22,527 nt of DNA from CALREA01 sp041674865 (GCA_041674865.1 JBAYUX010000018.1:1-22527); one strand, 5' to 3'; positions 14,121 through 22,239 are shown, numbered from the stretch's first letter. Notes: generated by a model from the letters alone, not told the origin. Numbers and translations are program-made.

Positions 14121-16969
14121 ACTGTTGTTGGAGTTGGTGGCGTAGGATTCTCTGCTGTTACTGCTGGAGTTGCTGGTTCTGCAGAGGCTGATTCTGCGAG
14201 TTCAGCTGGTTCAGTCGCCTCTTCTTCTGCAACTGGGGTTACTTCAGTTGCCGCTGGAATTTCTGCTGCTGTTGTTGGAGCTACTTGTGTATCTGTCGCT
14301 GCAGCAGTCATAATTGCTTCGGCCGTAGGTGGTGTTGTCTCTGCTGTTGCTCCTTCCTCTCCTTCCTTTTTCTCTTCTTCGATCGCAATACCAATACGTG
14401 CGATAATTTCCTGTTCAACGAACTCTTGTTTTCGGCCATATCTCATACGAGCGTATTCCTTGATGATTTCACCAACCTTCTTGTTTTCACCGATGTGGTC
14501 GTAAATTGTTTCAAGTGAAAATGGACGAGATGTTGTTGAGTTGATGTTCAATTTTACGTAGGCTTTGTAGTTTGAGATACCGATCAAGTCCTGTTCTGTA
14601 ACAGCTGGATTAAATTCTTTTGCGAGATATTCTGCGTCTTCAGCACCAACCTTGAAGGCCGTAATCGTACCAACGTTACCGAAGACGGCGTCTCGGATCT
14701 GAGTGTTGGTTGAGCCATTCTTTGAAACCGTGAGCTGACTAATATATTGGTGAGCCATGATGAGCGCGAGTCGGTACTTACGAGCCTCAGAGAGAATCGA
14801 AGCGAATGAATCTGTTGCAAAGTTCTGGAACTCATCCACATAAAGGTAGAAATCTTTTCGATCTGCTTCCGGCATATCCGCACGACTCATAGCGGCCATT
14901 TGAATACGAGCTACCATGATAAGACCGAGGAGCTGCGTATTGAGATCACCGATCTTTCCCTTTGAGAGTTTGACGAGGAGAATCTTTCCCTGATCCATAC
15001 ACTCACGGAAGTTGAAGGCGGATTTTGGCTGACCGATCGTATTACGCATGATGTGGTTCGTGATAAACGGACCAAATTTAGCTGAGAAATATGGGATCAT
15101 TTCCTGCTTTTCTCGCTCACCAGTCTGGGCATATTCATGATCCCAGAATGACTTCACGACTGGATTTTTGATCTTGGCACACTTGCGCTTTCGGAACTCT
15201 TCATCCACGAACATACGTGGAACGTCGATGAGTGTTGCGCCCTCCTCCTGATCTTCCATAAGGGTCAAACAGGCATTTCGGAAGTAGTGCTGAATACGAG
15301 GTCCAAATATCTCATCACCGAACAACTTGATGAAAATTTCTGTCGCTTGAGATGCTGCGAGGTCTTGCTGATCTGCAGTCTTTGCCTCAAGGATATTCAT
15401 ACCCATTGGACGCTCCATATCACCCGGATCGAAGAGGATTACATCCTTTACTCGTTCCTTTGGAATGAAGTTCAATGCGTCATCGACGAGATCGCCGTGC
15501 GGATCAATAACCGCGATACCTTCGCCATTTTTGATATCCTGACGAATCATGTAACTCAAGATGCTTGATTTACCTGTACCAGATTTACCTATGATATAGT
15601 GATGTCTTCCACGATCCTTTTTCATGAAGTAGATCGGTTTGACGATACCTCTATAGACGTTATTTCCAAGAAGAATACCCTCGGTTGCTAAATCTGCCGG
15701 AGCCGGAAGCTTCTTGTAAGGAAGCCATCGAATTGATGGTGTGAAGTTATATTTACCATCTGGCATGTGGTACATCGTCGCGAGCTCTTCTTCAGAGAGA
15801 ATGCTTTCTTTTTCTCCAAATCCGAAAATTCGAGTTTCAAGAATTCGCTTATTATAGTTACGAAGCATATACCAGTTATTGATGCTATCAATAGGTACGA
15901 CACGTCGAGTCTGGAATGAGTTTGAACTTTCATCACCAAATGCGCTTAATGCTACAACCATGTTATTCATCATGGTCTCTGCCTGCTGTTCTGATGGAGA
16001 TGCTGCAATTAAACGAACAACTGTATGAAAGTTAACCTGCTGTGATTTTTCACCGATTGCCTTGGCGGTTTCTTCCTTACTTGAAATCATACGAACCATC
16101 CCATGCGCCCAATCGTCTTCGGTTTTTTCTGGCTTAGCATCTTTTCCTTTTGTGAATGAAAAGAGAACATCGCTTAAAAATCCAAGTATAAAATTGCTTT
16201 TCTGAATACCTCCTCGTCCAACTTTTCGTCCTTGAAAAATTGCTTCGCCAATTTGCTCTGCATATTTTCCGTATTTGCGTTCGGCTGGACGGATTATAAT
16301 CTGAATAGACCCCACTTCCTCGTCTTCAAGCTTTGTGAAGATATTTGTGAGATTGTTAAGTGGATCATTTTCAATTTTTTTATACGTCTTCATTGAGAAC
16401 CAATATGGCTCTTTCTGGTAAGCATAAAATGATTTTATGTATCGACCTGGTTTGTTTTCGATGAATATTGGGTCGACGGGTTCAATTTCTGCATTTGAGT
16501 AGAACGCTGTAATCTGTTTCTCGACAATCTTGCTATATGCCTCGACTGTTACGACATAGAAACAGATAACCTTGTGCTCAACGGTAAGCTCGAATGATAT
16601 GATGTCAGAATGAAAAAAGAAACTTCGAATCGAGTTCATGATGTTGAGCTCCTTAATCTCCATGAGAGATCGATAACACTGTTCCATGATCGCGATTTTT
16701 TCCTTGAAGTCCTTTTGTACCTCTTTTTCCTTATCTTTCTGTGTATCTTCACGTGGAAGCGTTACACGGAAGTAGACGTTTTTCGTCTGGCGGATGTAGA
16801 AATAACGAAAGAGCCAAATTAGCGCATGAATTGCAATCGGAGTTCCGATGACGATTACTGCCGTAAGAATTGGATTCGTCGATACGAAGTTCCAAAATGG
16901 ACGCCAGTAGCTCATGAAGAGTTCGGCACTGACTTTGATCGAGCTGGTATTTATTACTACGTTGGCCAT
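14117..16969 (-). CDS. TraD/VirD4-like type IV coupling ATPase (membrane)
   Basis: The 950-residue protein has a membrane helix near residues 35-55, a large cytoplasmic region (about 70-430) and a P-loop ATPase of the type IV coupling/DUF87 class. Walker A is GKSGTGKS (461-468). Walker B is FYLYVDEFQ, with Asp712-Glu713. VIDPHGDLVDD, LIMAHQYISQL and GNVGTITAFKVG follow the family order. The last 85 or so residues are a low-complexity Ala/Glu/Thr/Pro tail. Family members pump DNA or protein through type IV systems. No relaxase, VirB4 or pilin gene is in view, so this may be a chromosomal CPR-specific use, for example DNA uptake or surface export. The leader is about 60 bases and A-rich, with no Shine-Dalgarno motif. 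Confidence 0.88.
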   Translation of the reverse strand: MANVVINTSSIKVSAELFMSYWRPFWNFVSTNPILTAVIVIGTPIAIHALIWLFRYFYIRQTKNVYFRVTLPREDTQKDKEKEVQKDFKEKIAIMEQCYRSLMEIKELNIMNSIRSFFFHSDIISFELTVEHKVICFYVVTVEAYSKIVEKQITAFYSNAEIEPVDPIFIENKPGRYIKSFYAYQKEPYWFSMKTYKKIENDPLNNLTNIFTKLEDEEVGSIQIIIRPAERKYGKYAEQIGEAIFQGRKVGRGGIQKSNFILGFLSDVLFSFTKGKDAKPEKTEDDWAHGMVRMISSKEETAKAIGEKSQQVNFHTVVRLIAASPSEQQAETMMNNMVVALSAFGDESSNSFQTRRVVPIDSINNWYMLRNYNKRILETRIFGFGEKESILSEEELATMYHMPDGKYNFTPSIRWLPYKKLPAPADLATEGILLGNNVYRGIVKPIYFMKKDRGRHHYIIGKSGTGKSSILSYMIRQDIKNGEGIAVIDPHGDLVDDALNFIPKERVKDVILFDPGDMERPMGMNILEAKTADQQDLAASQATEIFIKLFGDEIFGPRIQHYFRNACLTLMEDQEEGATLIDVPRMFVDEEFRKRKCAKIKNPVVKSFWDHEYAQTGEREKQEMIPYFSAKFGPFITNHIMRNTIGQPKSAFNFRECMDQGKILLVKLSKGKIGDLNTQLLGLIMVARIQMAAMSRADMPEADRKDFYLYVDEFQNFATDSFASILSEARKYRLALIMAHQYISQLTVSKNGSTNTQIRDAVFGNVGTITAFKVGAEDAEYLAKEFNPAVTEQDLIGISNYKAYVKLNINSTTSRPFSLETIYDHIGENKKVGEIIKEYARMRYGRKQEFVEQEIIARIGIAIEEEKKEGEEGATAETTPPTAEAIMTAAATDTQVAPTTAAEIPAATEVTPVAEEEATEPAELAESASAEPATPAVTAENPTPPTPTTV

Positions 16970-17035
16970 GTGTTTATTTTTTGGTTTGGTTTTTTATGAC
17001 AATTGGCTTCCGGCTAGCTTTCTTAACTTCTCATC

Positions 17036-17064
17036 ATTATATCAGATTTTGGCTTTAGCGGCAA
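17036..17064 (-). promoter_or_regulatory. Promoter of the TraD-like/LCP operon
   Basis: On the minus strand TTGCCG (17064-17059), a 17-base spacer and a perfect extended -10, TGA before TATAAT (17041-17036), lie 66 bases before the ATG at 16969. The -10 begins right after the TGA of the candidate small ORF. Confidence 0.7.
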
Positions 17065-17131
17065 GGATGGGGGCTCCGGCTGCCATGGTTTTGAACCTAT
17101 TTCTCGTCTGAGCTGGGTCTTTTTTACTCAT
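17042..17131 (-). CDS. Candidate 29-aa basic peptide (small ORF)
   Basis: ATG at 17131 to TGA at 17044-17042 encodes 29 residues, starting MSKKDPAQTRNRF and ending with an Ala/Lys-rich stretch. The peptide is basic and the stretch is visibly richer in G and C than its surroundings, as coding sequence often is. It begins straight after the T-run of the hairpin at 17138-17187 and has no good Shine-Dalgarno motif. It could be a real small protein, a leader peptide or chance. I do not recognise a family. Confidence 0.3.
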   Translation of the reverse strand: MSKKDPAQTRNRFKTMAAGAPILAAKAKI

Positions 17132-17137
17132 TCCACG

Positions 17138-17187
17138 AAAAAAGAGCTCATTTCAAAGCTGATTTTGCCGTTGAATGTGCTCTTTTT
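17138..17187 (-). terminator. Intrinsic terminator after the DUF1761 gene
   Basis: AAAAAGAGC pairs with GCTCTTTTT, and the stem continues inward (CATT/AATG, TCAA/TTGA) with one mismatch and one bulge. On the minus strand it ends in GAGCTC and six T. Because both flanks have A/T tracts it may work in both directions. It lies 36 bases after the stop at 17224. Confidence 0.7.
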
Positions 17188-17215
17188 ATTCTAAAATATT
17201 ATCAGAATCTTGCAA
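17188..17215 (-). promoter_or_regulatory. Possible promoter before the hairpin
   Basis: TTGCAA (17215-17210), a 16-base spacer and TAGAAT (17193-17188) on the minus strand lie between the DUF1761 stop and the hairpin. If active, the transcript would start with the hairpin plus T-run, as an attenuator before the 29-aa ORF. The match may be chance in AT-rich sequence. Confidence 0.3.
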
Positions 17216-17223
17216 TGTTTATG

Positions 17224-17640
17224 TTACTTCCAAAGGCCAAGAATGAGTCCGAAAATGATAAACATGACGAGCTGATAGCCTGATTGAATGAGAAATCGTG
17301 CCCACTTCACTTTGGATGCGTCGTTGTTCCACATGGATGAACCGGCGATGGTTGGCATGATAAAGCCGACCCACATGAAGACTGCGATCCAGACAGTACT
17401 TGCGCCTGGCCAGTAGTTGAGGATGTTTGCAAAGACCCAGAGCTGGAGAAGGGTGAGAAGAAACTGAGCGAGATAAAGTGGACCTGCGGCTTTCTGCATT
17501 TTCTTGCGAGCTTCCATGTCGAGTTTGTCTGCTCCGCAGATTTGCATCCATTTCTTTCCAAAAATAGGACCATACCAAACGCTTCCAACGATCATTGAGG
17601 CGATTGCGCATACGAGCACCGCCCAGTAGTTAATTGCCAT
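17224..17640 (-). CDS. DUF1761-type four-helix membrane protein
   Basis: The 138-residue protein opens with MAINYWAVLVCAIASM and then GSVWYGPIFGKKWM, the Gly-x-x-Trp-Tyr-x-x-x-Phe-Gly-x-x-Trp motif of DUF1761 proteins. Four membrane helices are visible (about 3-23, 52-75, 80-100 and 115-137). The function of the family is unknown. The gene stands between two probable terminators (17668-17683 upstream, 17138-17187 downstream), so it is probably transcribed alone, but I cannot point to a convincing -35/-10 pair in the 89-base gap before it. Confidence 0.8.
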   Translation of the reverse strand: MAINYWAVLVCAIASMIVGSVWYGPIFGKKWMQICGADKLDMEARKKMQKAAGPLYLAQFLLTLLQLWVFANILNYWPGASTVWIAVFMWVGFIMPTIAGSSMWNNDASKVKWARFLIQSGYQLVMFIIFGLILGLWK

Positions 17641-17667
17641 ACGAGAATGAGATAGAAAATAAAAAGT

Positions 17668-17683
17668 GATCTCCCTTGAGATC
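17668..17683 (-). terminator. Intrinsic terminator after the 87-aa gene
   Basis: GATCTC and GAGATC form a perfect six-base stem around a four-base loop, with one further wobble pair. On the minus strand it is followed by ACTTTTTATTTT. It would end transcription of the upstream small genes before the DUF1761 gene. Confidence 0.65.
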
Positions 17684-17729
17684 GCCTGTATACTAATTTG
17701 ACTCCCGGAAAATAGGAAGCGAAGATTTT

Positions 17730-17993
17730 TTAATCTTGCAGAAAAGTCATGTGTGGGAGGTTTACATCTGGATCTTCAGCGCGTGCTTCGTCGTGCGTTT
17801 TCTTGATAAACTCTTTGGACTTTGCGAGATCGTCGGTTCGGAAAAGGAAGAGCACTTCGTCTGTTGCGTCGTCGTTTTGCCAGACCTTTTCCATGTAGAG
17901 TCCGTACTGTTTGTGAATTGGTGCATGCTCGGTGAGCATGACTTTTACTTCTTCAAATTTGGCGTTTTTGAGTCTGGCGAGAATGTGCGGCAT
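17730..17993 (-). CDS. Hypothetical 87-aa protein, possible alpha/beta barrel fold
   Basis: I do not recognise the family. The order of predicted elements (a helix LARLKNAKFEEVKVMLTEH, strand EKVWQNDD, strand EVLFLFRTDD, helix LAKSKEFIKKTHDEAR, final strand) resembles small dimeric ferredoxin-like (ABM/monooxygenase or EthD-like) proteins. That is inference from pattern only. There is no signal or membrane segment. The gene starts ten bases after the end of the 88-aa membrane protein gene and is followed by a terminator, so it is the last gene of a minus-strand run. Confidence 0.7.
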   Translation of the reverse strand: MPHILARLKNAKFEEVKVMLTEHAPIHKQYGLYMEKVWQNDDATDEVLFLFRTDDLAKSKEFIKKTHDEARAEDPDVNLPHMTFLQD

Positions 17994-18003
17994 AGTTTTG
18001 TGC

Positions 18004-18270
18004 TTAGTTCTTATAGATATTCTTCATCCACCAACCTTTTACTACAGAAACAGAGAGGGTGGAAAGGAAAAATCCTAGTGATGGGACGATTGCGTTGATG
18101 AATGGGTTTGGGAGATGTGCTACGAAAAAAAATATCACCACGACGATGTAGGTGAGCATGAGGATGAGGGCTTTTCGAGTTTTGCTCGTTTCCCAGGCCT
18201 TATTGATGTCGACACGCTTGTTGCGATCTTTGAGCTGATCTATTTCTTCGGCGATTTTTTCGAGAGACAT
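18004..18270 (-). CDS. Small two-helix membrane protein, 88 aa
   Basis: The protein has a charged N-terminal part (about 1-32, EKIAEEIDQLKDRNKRV) and two membrane helices (about 34-53 and 57-77), then a short basic end. I do not recognise a named family; similar small proteins with a charged head and two helices are frequent in CPR genomes. It is probably co-transcribed with the 87-aa gene ten bases downstream. A perfect 14-base palindrome lies just before its start. Confidence 0.7.
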   Translation of the reverse strand: MSLEKIAEEIDQLKDRNKRVDINKAWETSKTRKALILMLTYIVVVIFFFVAHLPNPFINAIVPSLGFFLSTLSVSVVKGWWMKNIYKN

Positions 18271-18276
18271 TTGGTT

Positions 18277-18290
18277 GATAATTAATTATC
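18277..18290. promoter_or_regulatory. Perfect 14-base palindrome before the 88-aa gene
   Basis: GATAATTAATTATC is fully self-complementary and sits in the 27-base gap between the stop of the 123-aa gene and the start of the 88-aa gene, six bases from the ATG. It could be an operator; it could also be a chance AT-rich palindrome. Confidence 0.35.
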
Positions 18291-18297
18291 GTTATAT

Positions 18298-18669
18298 TTA
18301 TTCTTCAACGTCGAGGGAGCGTATAAACCATCCGACTGCGCCATCTGCATGAGTGTGTTTTCCGATGTATACGTCTGGAACGGTTGTGCTGTAGACACTC
18401 ACCTGAATTTCTCCTTCGCACTCGGTCCCTGGAGTGCCTTGGATAGCATATCGCTTCACTGGAGCTTTCCTTGTTTTACCAAAATTGAAACCGAATTTTG
18501 AGCTCAGGGCGGCTATAATTGCTGGCCTATTGCCTTTTAGTTGCTCAAACGTTGAAAGATCTTCGATCGCCGTATTTGCTCCAAAATCCGCAGCAAATTC
18601 ACATGCGGCATCGATATCCATGTCGAGATCTTCGAGAAGTTTTTCAAGATTGTCTGGTGCTACATCCAT
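18298..18669 (-). CDS. Hypothetical protein, 123 aa
   Basis: I do not recognise the family. The first 30 residues are strongly acidic (LEKLLEDLDMDIDAACEF). The C-terminal half looks beta-rich with a basic patch (GKTRKAPVKRY) and a segment GKHTHADGAVGWFIR that could form a small binding site with two histidines. No signal or membrane segment is seen. The start lies eight bases from the rlmL stop, so it is probably in the same transcript; this neighbour alone does not identify its role. Confidence 0.65.
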   Translation of the reverse strand: MDVAPDNLEKLLEDLDMDIDAACEFAADFGANTAIEDLSTFEQLKGNRPAIIAALSSKFGFNFGKTRKAPVKRYAIQGTPGTECEGEIQVSVYSTTVPDVYIGKHTHADGAVGWFIRSLDVEE

Positions 18670-18676
18670 GTGAGAG

Positions 18677-19792
18677 TTATTTAGACAGATATGAAAACAA
18701 ATAGCATTTTATCCCACCATTGAAGAGTTTTCTATTCTTATCTGCGACTCGGCCGAAGAAGTGCTGGAACTTTTCGTGGGCGGTGATGAGGAACATTGAG
18801 CAGCCGACAGTTTCTTTGAATTTCTTACCGAGGTCGTGATACATTTTTTCGACGGTGGCGATTTCTTCGAGACGTTCGCCGTATGGAGGGTTGGTGATAA
18901 AGGTGCAGTTTTCGAACTTCGACCAGTCGAGTTCGGCGAAGTCGGATCGTTTGAAATTCAAGTTATTGAATCCCGCATTTCCTGCGTTTTTTCCAGCCAT
19001 GGTGAGAACGTCAGCATCGATATCAAATCCATAGATGCGAAACTTAGCATCTGGCTTGTAGGCTTCTCGAGCCTCTGCGTAGGCCTTCTGAATATTCTCC
19101 TGTGAAATCCACGGCCACTTCTGAAAGGCGAATGTTCGTTTCAATCCTGGCGCCATATTGTGTGCCATGAGGGCCGCTTCGATACAGATGGTTCCACTTC
19201 CGCAGAACGGATCGACGAGTGTGCGGTCAGGTGTCCATCCAGATAGCGTAATAATCGCCGCTGCGAGAGTTTCCTTCATCGGAGCCTCATTCGTCTTCAT
19301 TCGATAGCCACGCTTGTGCAGACTGTCTCCAGATGAGTCGATGGTTACGACGAAATCATCTTTGTTCGACTTCACCATGATCTGGTACTGAACTCCGGAA
19401 TTTTCTGGCAACAACTCTGTGCCGTACTTTTGCTGAAGTCTCTTCACGATCGATTTTTTCGTAATACTCTGGATCGCCGGTTCGGAATGGAGCATCGACT
19501 TCACACTTACGGCGTCAACCGGGAAGGCGTCACTTACGTTGATGTAGTTTTCCCAAGGGAGCGCGTTCACTTGATCGAAAAGTTCATCAAATGTTGTCGC
19601 GCGGAACTCCCCCACTTTGATCTGTACGCGATCGGCACATCGAAGCCAGAGATTTGCTCGCACGAGCGCGAGGTCATCACCTTCAAATGTCACACGGCCG
19701 TCTTCTGTTTTGATCACCCAAAGGCCGAGCTTTTTCAGTTCGTCATAGACGAGTTTCTCGAGTCCAAAGGCGCAGGTAGCGATAAGTTGCAT
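18677..19792 (-). CDS. rlmL: THUMP-domain 23S rRNA (guanine-N2) methyltransferase, RlmL/YpsC type
   Basis: The 371-residue protein opens with the ferredoxin-like and THUMP region (about 1-155; MQLIATCAFGLEKLVYDELK at the start, then KRGYRMKTNEAPMKETLAAA at 160-179). The Rossmann methyltransferase domain has DPFCGSGTICIEAA (194-207) for SAM binding, YGFDID (254-259) for the ribose-binding acid and the catalytic NPPYGERL (301-308). This is the family that methylates the exocyclic N2 of a guanine in 23S rRNA (m2G2445 in E. coli). It matches the single-domain YpsC form rather than the fused RlmKL. The start is 14 bases after the Nudix gene's stop, with an AAGG a little upstream. Confidence 0.9.
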   Translation of the reverse strand: MQLIATCAFGLEKLVYDELKKLGLWVIKTEDGRVTFEGDDLALVRANLWLRCADRVQIKVGEFRATTFDELFDQVNALPWENYINVSDAFPVDAVSVKSMLHSEPAIQSITKKSIVKRLQQKYGTELLPENSGVQYQIMVKSNKDDFVVTIDSSGDSLHKRGYRMKTNEAPMKETLAAAIITLSGWTPDRTLVDPFCGSGTICIEAALMAHNMAPGLKRTFAFQKWPWISQENIQKAYAEAREAYKPDAKFRIYGFDIDADVLTMAGKNAGNAGFNNLNFKRSDFAELDWSKFENCTFITNPPYGERLEEIATVEKMYHDLGKKFKETVGCSMFLITAHEKFQHFFGRVADKNRKLFNGGIKCYLFSYLSK

Positions 19793-19806
19793 GCCCAGAG
19801 CTTACC

Positions 19807-20247
19807 TTACTTCCTCATTTTGAAAAATACCTTTATGCACTCGTCCAAATCTTTGATCAGCTTCATTTTGAAAGCTTCCTCAGCCGTTACCCAGCGGAAG
19901 TCCTTGTGTTCGACTGGATTGAGCTCTATTTCTGGCTCTTCTGTGAATCTGGCGTGGAACGGATAGTAGGTGAAATCGTACTCCGAATAGCGAACATAGA
20001 GGGTGTGGTGCTGCTGAAGTTTTGGCTTTTTGATCTTAAGTCCGGTCTCCTCTTCGATCTCCCGGAGCATCGCATCAAGCTCCTTCTCTTTCTTCTCTTT
20101 TTTGCCCGCTGGAAGCCCCCAAACATTTGGCTGGAGCTTGTCGCCATCCTGCCTCAAAAGCAGCAGAAACCGATCATCAACTTGGATGAAACAGCTCACA
20201 ACTTCAAATCGCGGCGAGAAATTAACTGGTCTGGTGGTGTAGATCAT
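19807..20247 (-). CDS. Nudix hydrolase
   Basis: The 146-residue protein carries a complete Nudix box, from Gly48 (GKKEKKE) through REIEEETGL at 62-70; all the conserved Gly, Arg, Glu and Thr/Gly positions are present. The LPAG just before it and the beta-rich ends are typical. Nudix enzymes hydrolyse a nucleoside diphosphate linked to a variable group; the substrate cannot be read from the sequence. The length is usual for a MutT-like enzyme. It is the first gene of the minus-strand run with rlmL. A TAGAAT on the minus strand (20262-20257) lies nine bases before the ATG. Confidence 0.92.
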   Translation of the reverse strand: MIYTTRPVNFSPRFEVVSCFIQVDDRFLLLLRQDGDKLQPNVWGLPAGKKEKKEKELDAMLREIEEETGLKIKKPKLQQHHTLYVRYSEYDFTYYPFHARFTEEPEIELNPVEHKDFRWVTAEEAFKMKLIKDLDECIKVFFKMRK

Positions 20248-20308
20248 AGCGGGAGGATTCTAGCGTAGTTTATGGGGGAAATCCATGCTCTTTACTCTTT
20301 GCTTTAGC

Positions 20309-21229
20309 TTACATCGAAATCCAAAACGGTAGCGATATGACCGAGAGAATCGTGCTCAGTACGATTGCGCGGGCGATGAAGTCTTTGTTGAGGTTGTACT
20401 TGTCTGCCAGGGCGAATGGCGTGATGGCGAGTGGCATGGCGGCTTGAATAAGCGAACTTGGGAATTGTGATAATGAAACTCCAGAGAACTTTACGCCGAA
20501 GTAAAAGATTGCTGGAAGTATCGCGAGTTTCATGACTGAAAATAATGTGACTGGAATCCACTCAGAGAGTTTTCCGAATTTTGACTTCCCGATGAATAAT
20601 CCTATGACGATCAGTACGGTTGGATTTACTGATGCCGTGATCATGTCGAGCGATTTGAGCAAGACTGCAGGAAGAGTGATCCTCAAACTTCCAAAGATAA
20701 TTCCCATAAATACTGCGATGAGAAGTGGGTTTGTGATGAGATTTTTGAGCATATTCTTTGCAACGTCTCGTTTGCTTTTTGTCATTGAGTAATCGAGATA
20801 GCCAACTCCGATCGTGAATATCCAGAACAAGTAAATCGCAACGATGAGTGTTGCTGTTGGTACTATTTTATCTCCTGCTACCTGAGTAAGTGTTGGAATT
20901 CCAAGATAGGCTACATTTCCAAAAACAAAACAAATGAAGAGCGTTCTGAACATTTGCTTTTCGAGACGTAGGATTTTTCCTATGAGTAAGGCTAATACTA
21001 GACTTCCGACGATGAAGAGCGAGTTTGAGATAATTAATCCCGCCTCTGTTGAAAATGAAAATGGAACTTTGGAAAGCGCTGAGAAAATCAAAACAGGAAA
21101 ACCAATTTTGAGTGCGAATTCATTGAGAACCGTCGACCAGTTGTCATTAATACTTCCAAGCTTTTGCAGCAACGCACTCGCAAAAATAATGAGAAATAGC
21201 GGGGCAATGACCGTGAGGATTGGGATCAT
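20309..21229 (-). CDS. AEC-family (auxin efflux carrier-like) transporter
   Basis: The 306-residue membrane protein has about ten helices in two repeats, typical of the AEC/bile-acid-sodium-symporter fold. The opening IPILTVIAPLFLIIFASALL, the FALKIGFPVLIFSALSK segment and the crossing-helix regions (FVFGNVAYLGIPTL; later IQAAMPLAITPFALA) match the family. In bacteria such carriers move small organic acids such as malate or malonate; the substrate here is unknown. It is flanked by a 61-base gap to the Nudix gene and 112 bases to the next gene, and is probably transcribed alone. Confidence 0.88.
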   Translation of the reverse strand: MIPILTVIAPLFLIIFASALLQKLGSINDNWSTVLNEFALKIGFPVLIFSALSKVPFSFSTEAGLIISNSLFIVGSLVLALLIGKILRLEKQMFRTLFICFVFGNVAYLGIPTLTQVAGDKIVPTATLIVAIYLFWIFTIGVGYLDYSMTKSKRDVAKNMLKNLITNPLLIAVFMGIIFGSLRITLPAVLLKSLDMITASVNPTVLIVIGLFIGKSKFGKLSEWIPVTLFSVMKLAILPAIFYFGVKFSGVSLSQFPSSLIQAAMPLAITPFALADKYNLNKDFIARAIVLSTILSVISLPFWISM

Positions 21230-21341
21230 AGAGCAAAATAGTTAGATGCTATGTCCCTATCATACACCGTCTTAGATTATTATCACCTCTCCATCTCTCA
21301 ACGTCTTGTACTTCATGAGGCAAAGTTTTATATATCTATAC

Positions 21342-22232
21342 TTAAACTTTTTGACCTCTCTTCTGAAAAACGAAAATATCGTCGACGGTTCCTTTTTTTC
21401 GAGGCAACATCGTTGCTATCGCAAACTGTCTTCCTCCGTGACTGTATGTAAGTACATCGTCCTTACTTGGATCACCTAGGAGTCCTGCCAATCCTGGCTG
21501 CTCTGTGAGCATTTGAGCATTTCGCTGTATCGCATCTTCTCTCGCCATCTCGATTATTCTTTTATACTCAGTGAGAATATTCTCTCGTTTGCCGGTAACC
21601 ACCTCAACTATTTTCGCCGCTGTTGAGTAATTGACTGCCCCGAAGGTAAATGGCGCGTTTCTGAACTCTTCCTCTGAATCTATTTCTTTCCAGTAGTCCT
21701 CTGTATTTTCAGTATCAAAGATAAGCTCTCCGTTTGGTAATGGCCTGATGATTGCCTGGAGCTGATACTGAGTATTTTGATGGAGAGATGATGCCGTTCC
21801 ATGATAATCGTTACTGAGTACGTATCCGTTTTCGGCGACGTGTGAACTTGGAATATTCGATGGAATTTGTGGATTGAGCATAATTAACACATCAACTTTT
21901 CCTGGATCAAATTCCAATGCAGATGCAGCATGTGCTTCATAACCACCTCTCTTTAGCCCATCAACAGATCTTTGATCAATATCCACATATATCACCCGAC
22001 TATCTGGAAAAGCAGCAGAAGGCGACACGTCATTCCCCCCACACGGATGATAAACCACATCCGCCTTTGGATGTAGCGTATCCCTAAACAGCGCATATCT
22101 TGCCACTAACCCCGGTCTCGCCAATGCCTCAACTGCATCTGGAGTAGCAAGTTGATTCGGTGCCGGAGGTACCGGAGATGTCGAGGGCGCCGAAGGCGCT
22201 TCATCTGGATATAAGTCGGAAGGGCTATTCAT
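21342..22232 (-). CDS. Rossmann/methyltransferase-like protein of unknown role
   Basis: The product is 296 residues from the ATG at 22232. The first 30 or so are Pro/Ser/Ala-rich and probably disordered. Then comes a Rossmann-like core: VVYHPCGGNDVSPS (a Gly-rich turn after the first strand), VIYVDIDQRSVDGLKRGGY (acid at the end of strand two) and KVDVLIMLNPQIPS, the layout of a class I SAM-dependent methyltransferase-like fold. The usual catalytic motif is not seen, so enzyme activity is uncertain. A longer start is excluded because it would lie inside the -35 box of the promoter at 22240-22268; an alternative ATG is at 22238. I do not know a named family. Confidence 0.75.
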   Translation of the reverse strand: MNSPSDLYPDEAPSAPSTSPVPPAPNQLATPDAVEALARPGLVARYALFRDTLHPKADVVYHPCGGNDVSPSAAFPDSRVIYVDIDQRSVDGLKRGGYEAHAASALEFDPGKVDVLIMLNPQIPSNIPSSHVAENGYVLSNDYHGTASSLHQNTQYQLQAIIRPLPNGELIFDTENTEDYWKEIDSEEEFRNAPFTFGAVNYSTAAKIVEVVTGKRENILTEYKRIIEMAREDAIQRNAQMLTEQPGLAGLLGDPSKDDVLTYSHGGRQFAIATMLPRKKGTVDDIFVFQKRGQKV

Positions 22233-22239
22233 GGCCATT

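Noticed and set aside
16914..17111. Plus-strand open frame with hydrophobic stretches
   Set aside because: It overlaps the start of the TraD-like gene and runs antisense through its promoter; no family features.
17045..17125. A structured RNA (tmRNA-like or riboswitch-like) in the GC-richer gap before traD
   Set aside because: Only short stems could be drawn and no known RNA signature was found; the small ORF explains the composition as well.
21322..21350. AAAGTTT/AAACTTT inverted repeat at the end of the 296-aa gene
   Set aside because: All-AT seven-base arms across the stop codon with no T-run on the coding strand; not convincing as a terminator.
21251..21451. Plus-strand open frame of 66 codons in the gap before the AEC gene
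   Set aside because: About half lies antisense to the 296-aa gene and the rest has no coding character.
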